A DNA stretch of 64,000 nucleotides from an uncultured Prevotellaceae bacterium. GTDB lineage: Bacteria; Bacteroidota; Bacteroidia; Bacteroidales; Bacteroidaceae. How positions within the stretch are numbered: the stretch's first letter is position 1; every line of letters starts with the position of its first letter. The notes under the pieces are model-generated. The model did no database searches and was not told where the DNA came from. It saw nothing but the letters and a program-made list of their open reading frames with translations. A program made the position numbers and the translations under genes. Positions 23,627 to 31,250 of the stretch are shown here, in pieces. The stretch lies in assembly GCA_947168045.1 (NCBI GenBank), contig CAMVKN010000004.1, positions 1 to 64,000 on the forward strand. The letters are read 5' to 3'.

Positions 23627-25804
23627 TCACTGCATCTCCTCCCAGCATAGCACCGCGCCGTTGCGGCGGGCAGGGTCAGGACCGGCAAAGTCCATCGAGT
23701 AAGGGCTGCCGGTGGTGGGACTCTTTCCGATGTAGCGGTGGTTCCTGAGCGAGAAGAGCATAAAGTCATGGTCGAGGTAGTCCTGCCAAAGGAATACCTC
23801 GGCCTCTTTTTCGTCCCTTGTGAAGCGCACGTCGCCAGGCAGGCCCTCGCCATAGACCTTGACGTAGCGGCCATCGACGCACTTCAGCGACACCAGGCCC
23901 TGCCCACGGTCCACGAGCTGGAACTGCGTGCGCTCGCTGCGGTCGTTGGCATGGGTGTCGTAGAGCAGGCCGTGCGGGTCGCAGACGGCGGGACGTCCAG
24001 TGGCCTTGTTGATGATGCGGAAGGTCTTGCCATAGGGGATGTTATGGCTGCGGTCGGCACAAGGCTCCTCGACGGTGAAGTCGTCAAACTCGGCATAGCC
24101 GCCCTGCTTGCCCTTCGTATTGAAAGCAAAGAGGGCGTGGCGCGAGCCTTGGAAACTGATGAGCTGATAGCTGAGCGGCATCTCACGCCCCAGCGGTTGG
24201 AAGGTCTCGCCGTTGAACGACCATTCGTAGTGGGCGCAGTCGTGGTCGAAGTCGCCCACCATGCGCAGGTAAACCACCTTGATAGGGCCGCCTGTGGCGC
24301 CGATGCCCATGTCGGTGGTGTCGTTGGTCAGTTGCTCAAAGCAGCGCACGCGCAGTCCAGTGTTCAGCTTGACGACGCCAATCCACGAGCAGGGCACGTT
24401 GATGTTGCCCAGGCCGCAGACGTCGCCTTCCTTCATGCCCTCGACATACAGCTTGACGGTGGTGACTGACTTCGGGCCGATGACGCGCTGTGTCAGCGTG
24501 TTGCGCGCCCACATCAGCTGCTCGGCAGGCTGTGCCTGGATGCGCAGACGGCCATTCTTCAGGCTCCACTGCTTGTCGTCTGGGTTGTGGTTCCACTGCC
24601 AAACAGGTTTGAGATTTGAGGTTTGAGATTTGAGATTTGAAGAATAGTTGAAGTCGTCACTGCGGTCGTAGGGGGCGTGGGTGAGGTAACCTCCCTCCAC
24701 CTTCAACCCTCCACCTTCAACTTTCAACCCTTCACCCTCCACCTTCACGCCCGGCTTGAACCATGTGCGCGGGGCACGGCCCAGGTTGCCCTCCAGGCCC
24801 ACCATGGGCCAGCCGTCCTTCCACGTCATGGGCATCAGGCAGACGGTGCGGCCGATGCTGTGGAAGTCCATCATGAAGAGTGCCCACCATGAGCCGTCCT
24901 TATACTGCACGATGCCACCCTGGTGGGCGTTGGTGCAGGCGGTGGCGTCCTTGTCCACTGGGCCGAGGCCGAACTGCGTACCATCTTCGCCGATGCGGTA
25001 CTTCGTGCCGCGGGGCACCTGCGTCAGCGAGGCGGCATGGTAGCCGTAGGTCTCGTCGGCGGTGATGACGCGTGTCTCATAAGGTCCCCAGATGCTTTTC
25101 GAGCGCGAACACAGGGTGCGCCCGTTGGGACGGTAGTCGGTTGAGATGAGATAGTACATGCCGTCAATCTTATACATGTGGTGGCCCTCACCCACGCCGT
25201 TGCCCTCGGGGATGATGACGCGCTCGGTGCCCTCCACGGGGCCGCTCATGTCGGCCTTCAGCTCGGTGCACTTCACCGTGCCGTAGCCATGGATGGCGTA
25301 CACCTTGCCATCGTCGTCGAAGAGCACGCCCAGGTCGTAGATGTTGCCCTTCATGTTGTGGTGCGTCCACGGCCCGCGAATGTCCTTGGCGGTGTAGCAC
25401 TGCAGGCCCTTGCCGTTGACATTGCTGAAGACATAGAACTGCCCGTTGGCATAGCGGATGCAGGGTGCCCAGATGCCCTGCCCGTAAATCTCCTTGTGGT
25501 TCTTCAGCGAGAAGGCATCGTCCTGAAAGTCGAAGCGGTCGAAGCAGTAGCTGACGTTCTCCCAGTTCACCAGGTCCTTGGAGTGCAGGATGACCAACCC
25601 CGGCACGGCGTGCATGGTGGTGCCGGCCAGGTAGTAGTCGTCACCCACGCGAAGGATGTCAGGGTCGCTGAACTCGTCGTAGAACAGTGGGTTGGTGAAC
25701 GTGCCGTTGCCGTTGTCGGCTGTCCACGACTGCGGCGCCACCTGTGCGCTGAGCGCCAGCGACACGGCTATGGTTGCCGCCAGCGTAAAGATTCTCTTTC
25801 TCAT
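23627..25804 (-). CDS. GH43 glycosidase with C-terminal accessory domains and repeat-encoded linker
   Basis: A 725-residue secreted enzyme (signal peptide about 1-20, ALSA-QV). The propeller's catalytic residues are visible: base Asp in FSDPDILRVGDDYY (about 48), pKa-modulating Asp in NIYDLGVLFDDDGK (about 166) and acid Glu in GVGEGHHMYKIDG (about 208). Subfamily 12-like arabinofuranosidase or xylosidase activity is likely. Residues about 350-402 form an odd linker (KVEGEGLKVEGGGLKVEGG, then SNLKSQTSNLK). It is encoded by two blocks of 7-bp tandem repeats. A jelly-roll-like module (about 405-590) and a beta-trefoil-like C-terminus follow. Loss or gain of one 7-bp unit would shift the frame and remove the C-terminal modules. 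Confidence 0.88.
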   Translation of the reverse strand: MRKRIFTLAATIAVSLALSAQVAPQSWTADNGNGTFTNPLFYDEFSDPDILRVGDDYYLAGTTMHAVPGLVILHSKDLVNWENVSYCFDRFDFQDDAFSLKNHKEIYGQGIWAPCIRYANGQFYVFSNVNGKGLQCYTAKDIRGPWTHHNMKGNIYDLGVLFDDDGKVYAIHGYGTVKCTELKADMSGPVEGTERVIIPEGNGVGEGHHMYKIDGMYYLISTDYRPNGRTLCSRSKSIWGPYETRVITADETYGYHAASLTQVPRGTKYRIGEDGTQFGLGPVDKDATACTNAHQGGIVQYKDGSWWALFMMDFHSIGRTVCLMPMTWKDGWPMVGLEGNLGRAPRTWFKPGVKVEGEGLKVEGGGLKVEGGYLTHAPYDRSDDFNYSSNLKSQTSNLKPVWQWNHNPDDKQWSLKNGRLRIQAQPAEQLMWARNTLTQRVIGPKSVTTVKLYVEGMKEGDVCGLGNINVPCSWIGVVKLNTGLRVRCFEQLTNDTTDMGIGATGGPIKVVYLRMVGDFDHDCAHYEWSFNGETFQPLGREMPLSYQLISFQGSRHALFAFNTKGKQGGYAEFDDFTVEEPCADRSHNIPYGKTFRIINKATGRPAVCDPHGLLYDTHANDRSERTQFQLVDRGQGLVSLKCVDGRYVKVYGEGLPGDVRFTRDEKEAEVFLWQDYLDHDFMLFSLRNHRYIGKSPTTGSPYSMDFAGPDPARRNGAVLCWEEMQ
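24607..24641. repeat. Intragenic 7-bp tandem repeat, block 1
   Basis: Five heptamers GTTTGAG, ATTTGAG, GTTTGAG, ATTTGAG, ATTTGAA run without interruption inside the GH43 gene and encode SNLKSQTSNLK on the minus strand. Confidence 0.95.
24694..24749. repeat. Intragenic 7-bp tandem repeat, block 2
   Basis: Eight heptamers, mostly CCTCCAC alternating with CTTCAAC, encode the KVEGEGLKVEGG linker on the minus strand. Units pair into 14-bp repeats (24694-24707 and 24708-24721 are identical). Confidence 0.95.
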
Positions 25805-25841
25805 TCTTTGGATAGTTTTTGGTTATTGCTCTACTGGGGGT

Positions 25842-25850
25842 GCAAAGTTA
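25842..25850 (-). promoter_or_regulatory. -7 element of the GH43 gene at 23627-25804
   Basis: TAACTTTGC on the minus strand, 38 bp before the start codon. Confidence 0.65.
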
Positions 25851-25903
25851 CAAAATCTTTTCTAATTCCCGTCACTTTCCTCTTTTTCTTTAATACCTTT
25901 TTT

Positions 25904-26142
25904 ACTTGCACTACTTGCACTACTTGCACCAAACATGGTTATATGACATGGTTTTCGATAGCTTGGCAACAGTCAGGACGCGCGTTGGGCGAATCCGACC
26001 TGCTCGGATTTTTGTCCGACCTGCTCGGATTTTTCGGACGCTGTAGTTGACGGTTGAATTCTCTCGAGAATTGAGCTGTAAAGTGCCGCTTTTTTATTCC
26101 CAGAAAATGCCCCGTTGGTGCAAGTAGTGCAAGTAGTGCAAC
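25904..26142. repeat. Third locus of the GTGCAAGTA repeat family, 239 bp
   Basis: The intergenic region between GH43 and the export operon is bounded by inverted arms of about 26 bp built from the 9-mer GTGCAAGTA (left arm 25904-25930, right arm 26117-26142, one mismatch). Inside are two exact-period 21-bp repeats (25994-26014 and 26015-26035). Each holds the hairpin TCCGACCTGCTCGGA followed by T5. A palindrome ATTCTCTCGAGAAT lies near 26055, with an AAGTGCCGC segment shortly after it. The plan matches the composite repeats at 11150 and 42139 although most of the sequence differs. No gene is seen between 25851 and 26289. Confidence 0.8.
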
Positions 26143-26289
26143 TAAAAATGTGGTTAGTTTTGCAAAGGCAAGGTTGGCTTCTGTCATAATTTTCCCCAAA
26201 GTGACGACGGAAACTCATCTAAATGGCAAGCATACGGCCGTTTTAGTTTGAATTAACACAAAAAAAGCAAAGGAATAAAAATAAAACAG

Positions 26290-26298
26290 TACCTTTGC
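26290..26298 (+). promoter_or_regulatory. -7 element of the export operon
   Basis: TACCTTTGC on the plus strand, 58 bp before the TolC-family gene start; no clear -33 TTG. Confidence 0.6.
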
Positions 26299-26356
26299 CC
26301 GTGTAAATAAAAGCGGCATCCCGGTCTTCTGGTACAGGAGGCTTGAGGCCCACCAA

Positions 26357-27838
26357 ATGATGACTATGAAGAAAATACCATTGATTCTCCTTGCCCTGCT
26401 GCCTCTCGGGTCGTGGGCTCAGCAGCTGTTGAGTCTTGACAGCTGTCGGGCCATGGCGCTGCGCAACAACAAGCAGATGCGCGTGGCGGCGGTGCAGCAG
26501 GAAGTGACGGCTGACCTGCGTCGCTCAGCACGGACGAAATACCTGCCACACGTGAGCGCCATGGCAACCTATGAACACACCAGCCGCGAGGTGTCCATAC
26601 TGAACGACAGTCAGAAGCACAACCTGAGCAACATGGGCACCATTGCCGGCAACGGCATCAAGCAGCGCTTGGGCGGCTTGGCCCCTGAGCTGATGGCTTC
26701 GCCCGTGGGACAGGCCATGGCACAGCAGATGGGCTCCACCGTCGACGGGCTCTCAGCGGTGCTCAACCAGTTTGGCCAGGAGGTGGTGGATGCCTTCCGC
26801 ACTGACTCGCGCAACATCTGGGCAGGGTCCATCCTGCTCACTCAGCCGCTGTTCATGGGCGGTGCCATCGTGGCATCCAACAGAATGGCCGACCTGGCTG
26901 AGGACATGGCCGCCAACAGTGCCGAGCAGCGCCGCCAGGCCACGCTCTACAACATTGACAAGGCATACTGGCAGGTGGTGTCGCTGAAGCACAAGAAAAA
27001 GCTGGCCGAGGCATACGTCAATGTGGTGCGGAAGCTAGATGACGATGTGTCGAAGATGATCAGCGAGGGGGTGGCCACCCGCAGCGACGGCCTGAGCGTG
27101 AGCGTGAAGGTGAACGAGGCAGAGATGGCCCTGACGAAGGTCAACGACGGTCTGGTGCTGTCGAAGATGCTCCTGTGTCAGCTGTGCGGCCTGCCCGTGA
27201 ACGAGTCCATCACGCTGGTCGACGAAGAGAAAGAAGCCATCGTCCCGTTTGCCACGCTGACAGCCGAACCCACTGCCCAGCTGGCTCTCGACAACCGTCC
27301 GGAGCTGAAGCTGCTGCAGAACACCGTCGACATGACCCGGCAGACCACCAAGCTGCTTAAGGCAGGCAACCTGCCACAGGTGCTGCTCACGGGGGGCTAC
27401 CTGGTGAGCAACCCTAACGTGATGAACGGATTCGAGAGGAAGTTCAGCGGACTGTGGAACATTGGGCTGCTGGTGCGTGTGCCCATCTGGAACTGGGGCG
27501 ACGTGAAGTATAAGGTACGTGCGTCGAAGGGTGCCACCGCCATTGCCAACTTAGAGATGGAGGAGGCCCGCGAGATGATAGAGCTGCAGGTGAACCAGAA
27601 CACCTTCCGCGTGAATGAGGCGATGAAGACCCTGGCCACGGCCCGCAAGAACATTGAGCGTGCCGAGGAAAACATGCGCATGGCCAACCTGGGATTCCAG
27701 GAGGGCGTCATCACCCCCACCACCGTCATGGAGGCACAGACGGCCTGGCTGCAGGCACAGTCGCAGAAGATTGACGCCGAGATTGACGTCAGGCTCAGCC
27801 AGGTGGAGCTGAAGAAGGCGTTGGGCGTGCTTGAGTGA
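26357..27838 (+). CDS. TolC-family outer-membrane efflux channel
   Basis: A 493-residue protein with a signal peptide (about 1-21, GSWA-QQ) and the two OEP repeats of TolC-type channels. The mature start LLSLDSCRAMALRNNKQMRVAA is the typical first helix, and long amphipathic helices (about 190-250 and 380-460) would form the periplasmic tunnel. The start may instead be the ATG at 26366, since the sequence opens MMTMKK. It is first of four co-directional genes (TolC, HlyD, two ABC-2 permeases). The spacer after its stop begins with a 7-bp tandem repeat. Confidence 0.9.
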   Translation: MMTMKKIPLILLALLPLGSWAQQLLSLDSCRAMALRNNKQMRVAAVQQEVTADLRRSARTKYLPHVSAMATYEHTSREVSILNDSQKHNLSNMGTIAGNGIKQRLGGLAPELMASPVGQAMAQQMGSTVDGLSAVLNQFGQEVVDAFRTDSRNIWAGSILLTQPLFMGGAIVASNRMADLAEDMAANSAEQRRQATLYNIDKAYWQVVSLKHKKKLAEAYVNVVRKLDDDVSKMISEGVATRSDGLSVSVKVNEAEMALTKVNDGLVLSKMLLCQLCGLPVNESITLVDEEKEAIVPFATLTAEPTAQLALDNRPELKLLQNTVDMTRQTTKLLKAGNLPQVLLTGGYLVSNPNVMNGFERKFSGLWNIGLLVRVPIWNWGDVKYKVRASKGATAIANLEMEEAREMIELQVNQNTFRVNEAMKTLATARKNIERAEENMRMANLGFQEGVITPTTVMEAQTAWLQAQSQKIDAEIDVRLSQVELKKALGVLE

Positions 27839-27853
27839 AGAGTGAAAAGTAAA
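27833..27853. repeat. 7-bp tandem repeat at the tolC-family stop codon
   Basis: The heptamers GAGTGAA, GAGTGAA, AAGTAAA begin in the last codon; the stop TGA (27836-27838) lies inside the first unit. Confidence 0.75.
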
Positions 27854-27904
27854 GAATTTGCTACCGCTATAATTATTGTAAGTCCGAAATAGAAATAAAC
27901 AGAC

Positions 27905-28891
27905 ATGTCAGCAAAGAGTCAACATAAGAACATACTGCTTGCCATTGCAGGCTTTGGGATTGTCGTAGCCATTGTGGCACTCATCGGTATCTTGGCGCTC
28001 GACCGCGACCCGGATGTCATTCAGGGCCAGGTGGAGGTGGAGGAATACCGCGTTTCAAGCAAGGTGCCAGGGCGCATCCTGGAGTTGCGCGTGAAAGAAG
28101 GCGACTTTGTGAAGGCGGGAGACACGCTGGCCATCCTTGACGCCCCTGAGGTGCGCGCAAAGATGGAACAGGCGCAGAGTGCCGAGGAGGCTGCCTCAGC
28201 CATGGAGATGATGGCCCGCAACGGTGCCCGGAAGGAGCAGGTGCAGGGTGCCTACCAGCTGCTGCAGCAGGCCAAGGCCGGGCTGGAGATAGCCGAGAAG
28301 TCGTACCAGCGCGTGCAGCGCCTCTTTGACGAGGGTGTGATGAGCGAGCAGAAACGCGACGAGGCCTACGCACAGTACAAGGCGCTGGAGGCGCAGATGC
28401 TGGCCGCAAAGAGCCAGTATGACATGGCCGTGAACGGCGCACGCCAGGAGGAGCGCCAGGCTGCCGCCGCACAGGTGGGCAGGGCACGTGGCGCCATACA
28501 GGAGGTGAACAGCTACATCGGCGAGACGGTGCAGGTGGCACAGATGGCAGGCGAGGTGACCGACGTCTTCCCGAAGGTGGGCGAGCTGGTGGGCACAGGG
28601 TCGCCCATCATGTCGATAGCCATCATGGACGACATGTGGGGCACGTTCAACGTCCGCGAGGACTTCCTTGCCGATATCAAGATTGGGTCGGAAATCAACG
28701 TCTTCGTGCCTGCCTTCAACAAGGAAATGAAGATGAAGGTGTACTACCTGAAAGACCAGGGTTCCTACGCCGTGTGGAAAGCCACGAAGGCCAGTGGCCA
28801 GTATGACCTGAAGACTTTCGAGGTGAAGGCCCGCCCTGTGGATGCCCTTGAGGGACTTCGCCCCGGCATGTCACTCATCCTTAAGCACTAA
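27905..28891 (+). CDS. HlyD/EmrA-type membrane fusion protein
   Basis: A 328-residue periplasmic adaptor with one N-terminal transmembrane helix (about 9-32). A biotinyl-lipoyl-like half (EYRVSSKVPGRILELRVKEGDFVKAGDTLA, shown here as one conserved block at about 47-75) is followed by a long coiled-coil hairpin (about 80-185, rich in Ala, Glu and Gln) and a second lipoyl/beta-barrel half. It links the inner-membrane permeases to the TolC channel. It lies 66 bp after tolC and 3 bp before the first permease. Confidence 0.92.
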   Translation: MSAKSQHKNILLAIAGFGIVVAIVALIGILALDRDPDVIQGQVEVEEYRVSSKVPGRILELRVKEGDFVKAGDTLAILDAPEVRAKMEQAQSAEEAASAMEMMARNGARKEQVQGAYQLLQQAKAGLEIAEKSYQRVQRLFDEGVMSEQKRDEAYAQYKALEAQMLAAKSQYDMAVNGARQEERQAAAAQVGRARGAIQEVNSYIGETVQVAQMAGEVTDVFPKVGELVGTGSPIMSIAIMDDMWGTFNVREDFLADIKIGSEINVFVPAFNKEMKMKVYYLKDQGSYAVWKATKASGQYDLKTFEVKARPVDALEGLRPGMSLILKH

Positions 28892-28894
28892 GCG

Positions 28895-30064
28895 ATGAAC
28901 TATCTGCAACGGATATGGGACCTGACCAAGCGCGAGATGTGGATTCTCTACAAGAACCGCATCTACGGCTTCTGTATGGTTGTCTTTCCGCTGCTGGTGC
29001 TGTTCTTCTTCACGTCGCTGCTTGACGAAGGCTCGCCCAAGGACCTGCCCATCGGCGTGGTGGACCTCGACAACAGCAGCACTTCGCGGTCGCTGGTGCG
29101 GCGCCTCGATGCCTTCGAGAACTCGCGCGTGATAGCCCACTACCCATCGGTGGCCGAGGCGCGCCATGCCATACAGACCAACGACATCTATGCCTTCCTC
29201 TACATACCGAAGGGCATGTCGGAGCAGCTGCTGGCCGGGCGCCAGCCCAAGGTGTCCTATTACTACACCCAGACCAGCATCATGGCGGGGTCGCTGGTGA
29301 TGAAGGACCTCAAGACCATCTCGACGCTGGGCTCAGCCGCCGTGGGGCAGGCCACGATGCGGGCCAGGGGCTTCACTGACCAGCAGATACAGACGTTCCT
29401 GCAGCCGGTGCGCATTGACTCGCACCAGATTGGCAACCCATGGAGCAACTATAACGTCTACCTCTCCACCGTCTTCGTGCCGGGCATCATGATGCTCTTC
29501 ATGTTCCTGCTCTCAGCCTACTCGCTTGGCATGGAGCTGAAGTTCGGCTCGGGCAAGGAGTGGCTTGACAAGGCCGGAGGCAACATCGTGGTGGCCATCA
29601 TCGGCAAGTTCCTCATACAGACGCTCGTGTTCATGGCCGTCATCGCCTTCTACGAGTTCTATATCTACCATGTGCTGCACTTCCCGCGCCAGGGTGGCGT
29701 TGAGATGATAGTGTTGCTGTGCCTGTTGCAGGTCATCAGCTCCATCGGCTTCGGCATCTTCGCCTTCGGTCTGATGCCCTCGCTGCGCATGTCCATGAGT
29801 GTCTGCTCGCTATGGGCCGTGCTCAGTCTCTCCATGGCCGGCTCTGCCTTCCCCATCATGGGCATGGACGAGCCGCTGCAGTCGCTGTCGTGGCTCTTCC
29901 CGCTGCGCCACTACTACATGCTCTACCAGATTACGGTGTTCAACGGCTATCCGCTCATCGACAGCTGGTTCCACCTCGTGGCCCTCATCGGCTTCACGCT
30001 GCTGCCGTGGCTCGTGGTGGGCAAAATTAAAAACGCGATGCTCAACTATGTCTACATTCCGTAA
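28895..30064 (+). CDS. ABC-2 type transporter permease (first of two)
   Basis: A 389-residue inner-membrane protein of the ABC2_membrane_3 (YhhJ/YbhR-like) type. It has an N-terminal transmembrane helix (about 22-42), a large periplasmic domain (about 45-180) and a C-terminal bundle of five helices, ending NYVYIP. No Walker motifs are present, so an ATPase is needed in trans. The following permease overlaps by 17 bp, implying translational coupling and a heterodimer. Substrates of such TolC/HlyD/permease sets are usually drugs, bile acids or secreted metabolites; none is indicated here. Confidence 0.88.
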   Translation: MNYLQRIWDLTKREMWILYKNRIYGFCMVVFPLLVLFFFTSLLDEGSPKDLPIGVVDLDNSSTSRSLVRRLDAFENSRVIAHYPSVAEARHAIQTNDIYAFLYIPKGMSEQLLAGRQPKVSYYYTQTSIMAGSLVMKDLKTISTLGSAAVGQATMRARGFTDQQIQTFLQPVRIDSHQIGNPWSNYNVYLSTVFVPGIMMLFMFLLSAYSLGMELKFGSGKEWLDKAGGNIVVAIIGKFLIQTLVFMAVIAFYEFYIYHVLHFPRQGGVEMIVLLCLLQVISSIGFGIFAFGLMPSLRMSMSVCSLWAVLSLSMAGSAFPIMGMDEPLQSLSWLFPLRHYYMLYQITVFNGYPLIDSWFHLVALIGFTLLPWLVVGKIKNAMLNYVYIP

Positions 30065-31235
30065 AGCACTGAATGATACTGCCTACATCTGGTGGGAGGA
30101 GATGCGCTCGGTATTCCGCGACGAGGGCGTGCTCATCTTCCTCATCATTGTGCCTTTGGCCTATCCGTTGCTCTACTCATGGATATATAATAATGAGGTG
30201 GTGCGCGACGTGCCCGTGGTGGTCGTTGACCAGGACCATTCGCAGCTCTCGCGGCAGTTCATCCGTAAGTGCGATGCCTCACCCGACGTGCGCGTGGCCT
30301 TCTATGCCGACGACCTCGACGAGGCACAGTCGCTGGTCAGCCGCCAGCTGGTGAAGGGCGTCTATCTCATCCCCTCCGACTTTGCCGAGCGCGTGGGACG
30401 CATGGAGCAGGGCACCATCAGTGTCTATTGCGACATGGCACTGATGCTGACCTATAAGGCCATCTTCCAGACGGCCATGCTCGTGTCACAGGACATGGGC
30501 AAGGAGCTGCAGATGAGTCTGGCGCGCCACTACACTGACCACGAGGACGCCATCTCCGTGCAGCCGCTGGCCTACGAGGATGTGCCGCTGTTCAACCCTT
30601 CAGGCGGCTATGGCAGTGGCGTGCTGCCAGCCGTGCTGATGCTGATTCTGCAGCAGACGCTTGTCCTGGGCATCGGCATGTCAGCCGGCACGGCGCGCGA
30701 GCGTCACCGCAACGGTCAGCTGGTGCCGCAGTCGCCACACTACAGCGGTGTCTACCGCATCGTGTGGGGAAAGGCGCTGTGCTATATGATGATTTTCGCA
30801 GTGATGGGTGCTTACCTTGCCTTGCTCGTGCCACGCATGTTCTCCTTCCCCATGCTGGCCAGCGGCAGCAGTCTGCTGGCGCTGATGATACCCTACATTG
30901 CGGCCTGTGTGTTCTTCGGAATGACGGTGAGCTGCCTGGTGCGCTACCGTGAGAATGTGATGTTGCTGATGGTCTTTGTGTCGGTGCCGTTGCTCTTCCT
31001 CACCGGTGTGTCATGGCCGCAAGCCGGCATCCCTGGCTTCTGGCAGGGCATCTCATGGCTTTTCCCCAGCACCTTTGGCGCAAGGGGCTATATCCGTCTG
31101 AATACCATGGGGGCATCGGTCAACGATGTGTTGCCTGAGCTGCGCAACCTGTGGATTCAGGCCGTGGCCTACTGCGGGCTGGCCTGCCTTGTCTATGGGC
31201 ATCAGCTGCGCATGGCCCGTCGCCATGAAGAGTGA
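30048..31235 (+). CDS. ABC-2 type transporter permease (second of two)
   Basis: A 395-residue paralog of the preceding permease with the same layout. The start is the ATG at 30048 (MSTFRKALNDTAYIWWEEM), which overlaps the upstream gene's end; the frame is open further upstream only as an antisense-like shadow. The N-terminal helix (about 28-48) is followed by a periplasmic domain with VPVVVVDQDHSQLSRQF, and the C-terminal helices start near 195. The operon ends here without an ATP-binding subunit gene. The stop lies 15 bp from the convergent PBP2 stop, with no terminator visible. Confidence 0.87.
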   Translation: MSTFRKALNDTAYIWWEEMRSVFRDEGVLIFLIIVPLAYPLLYSWIYNNEVVRDVPVVVVDQDHSQLSRQFIRKCDASPDVRVAFYADDLDEAQSLVSRQLVKGVYLIPSDFAERVGRMEQGTISVYCDMALMLTYKAIFQTAMLVSQDMGKELQMSLARHYTDHEDAISVQPLAYEDVPLFNPSGGYGSGVLPAVLMLILQQTLVLGIGMSAGTARERHRNGQLVPQSPHYSGVYRIVWGKALCYMMIFAVMGAYLALLVPRMFSFPMLASGSSLLALMIPYIAACVFFGMTVSCLVRYRENVMLLMVFVSVPLLFLTGVSWPQAGIPGFWQGISWLFPSTFGARGYIRLNTMGASVNDVLPELRNLWIQAVAYCGLACLVYGHQLRMARRHEE

Positions 31236-31250
31236 CATTGCCCCAGGGCG

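Noticed and set aside
25939..26218. Minus-strand frames in the third repeat locus
   Set aside because: They are composed of repeat-encoded CTTCTT and KSEQVG stretches, overlap each other and lack start signals.
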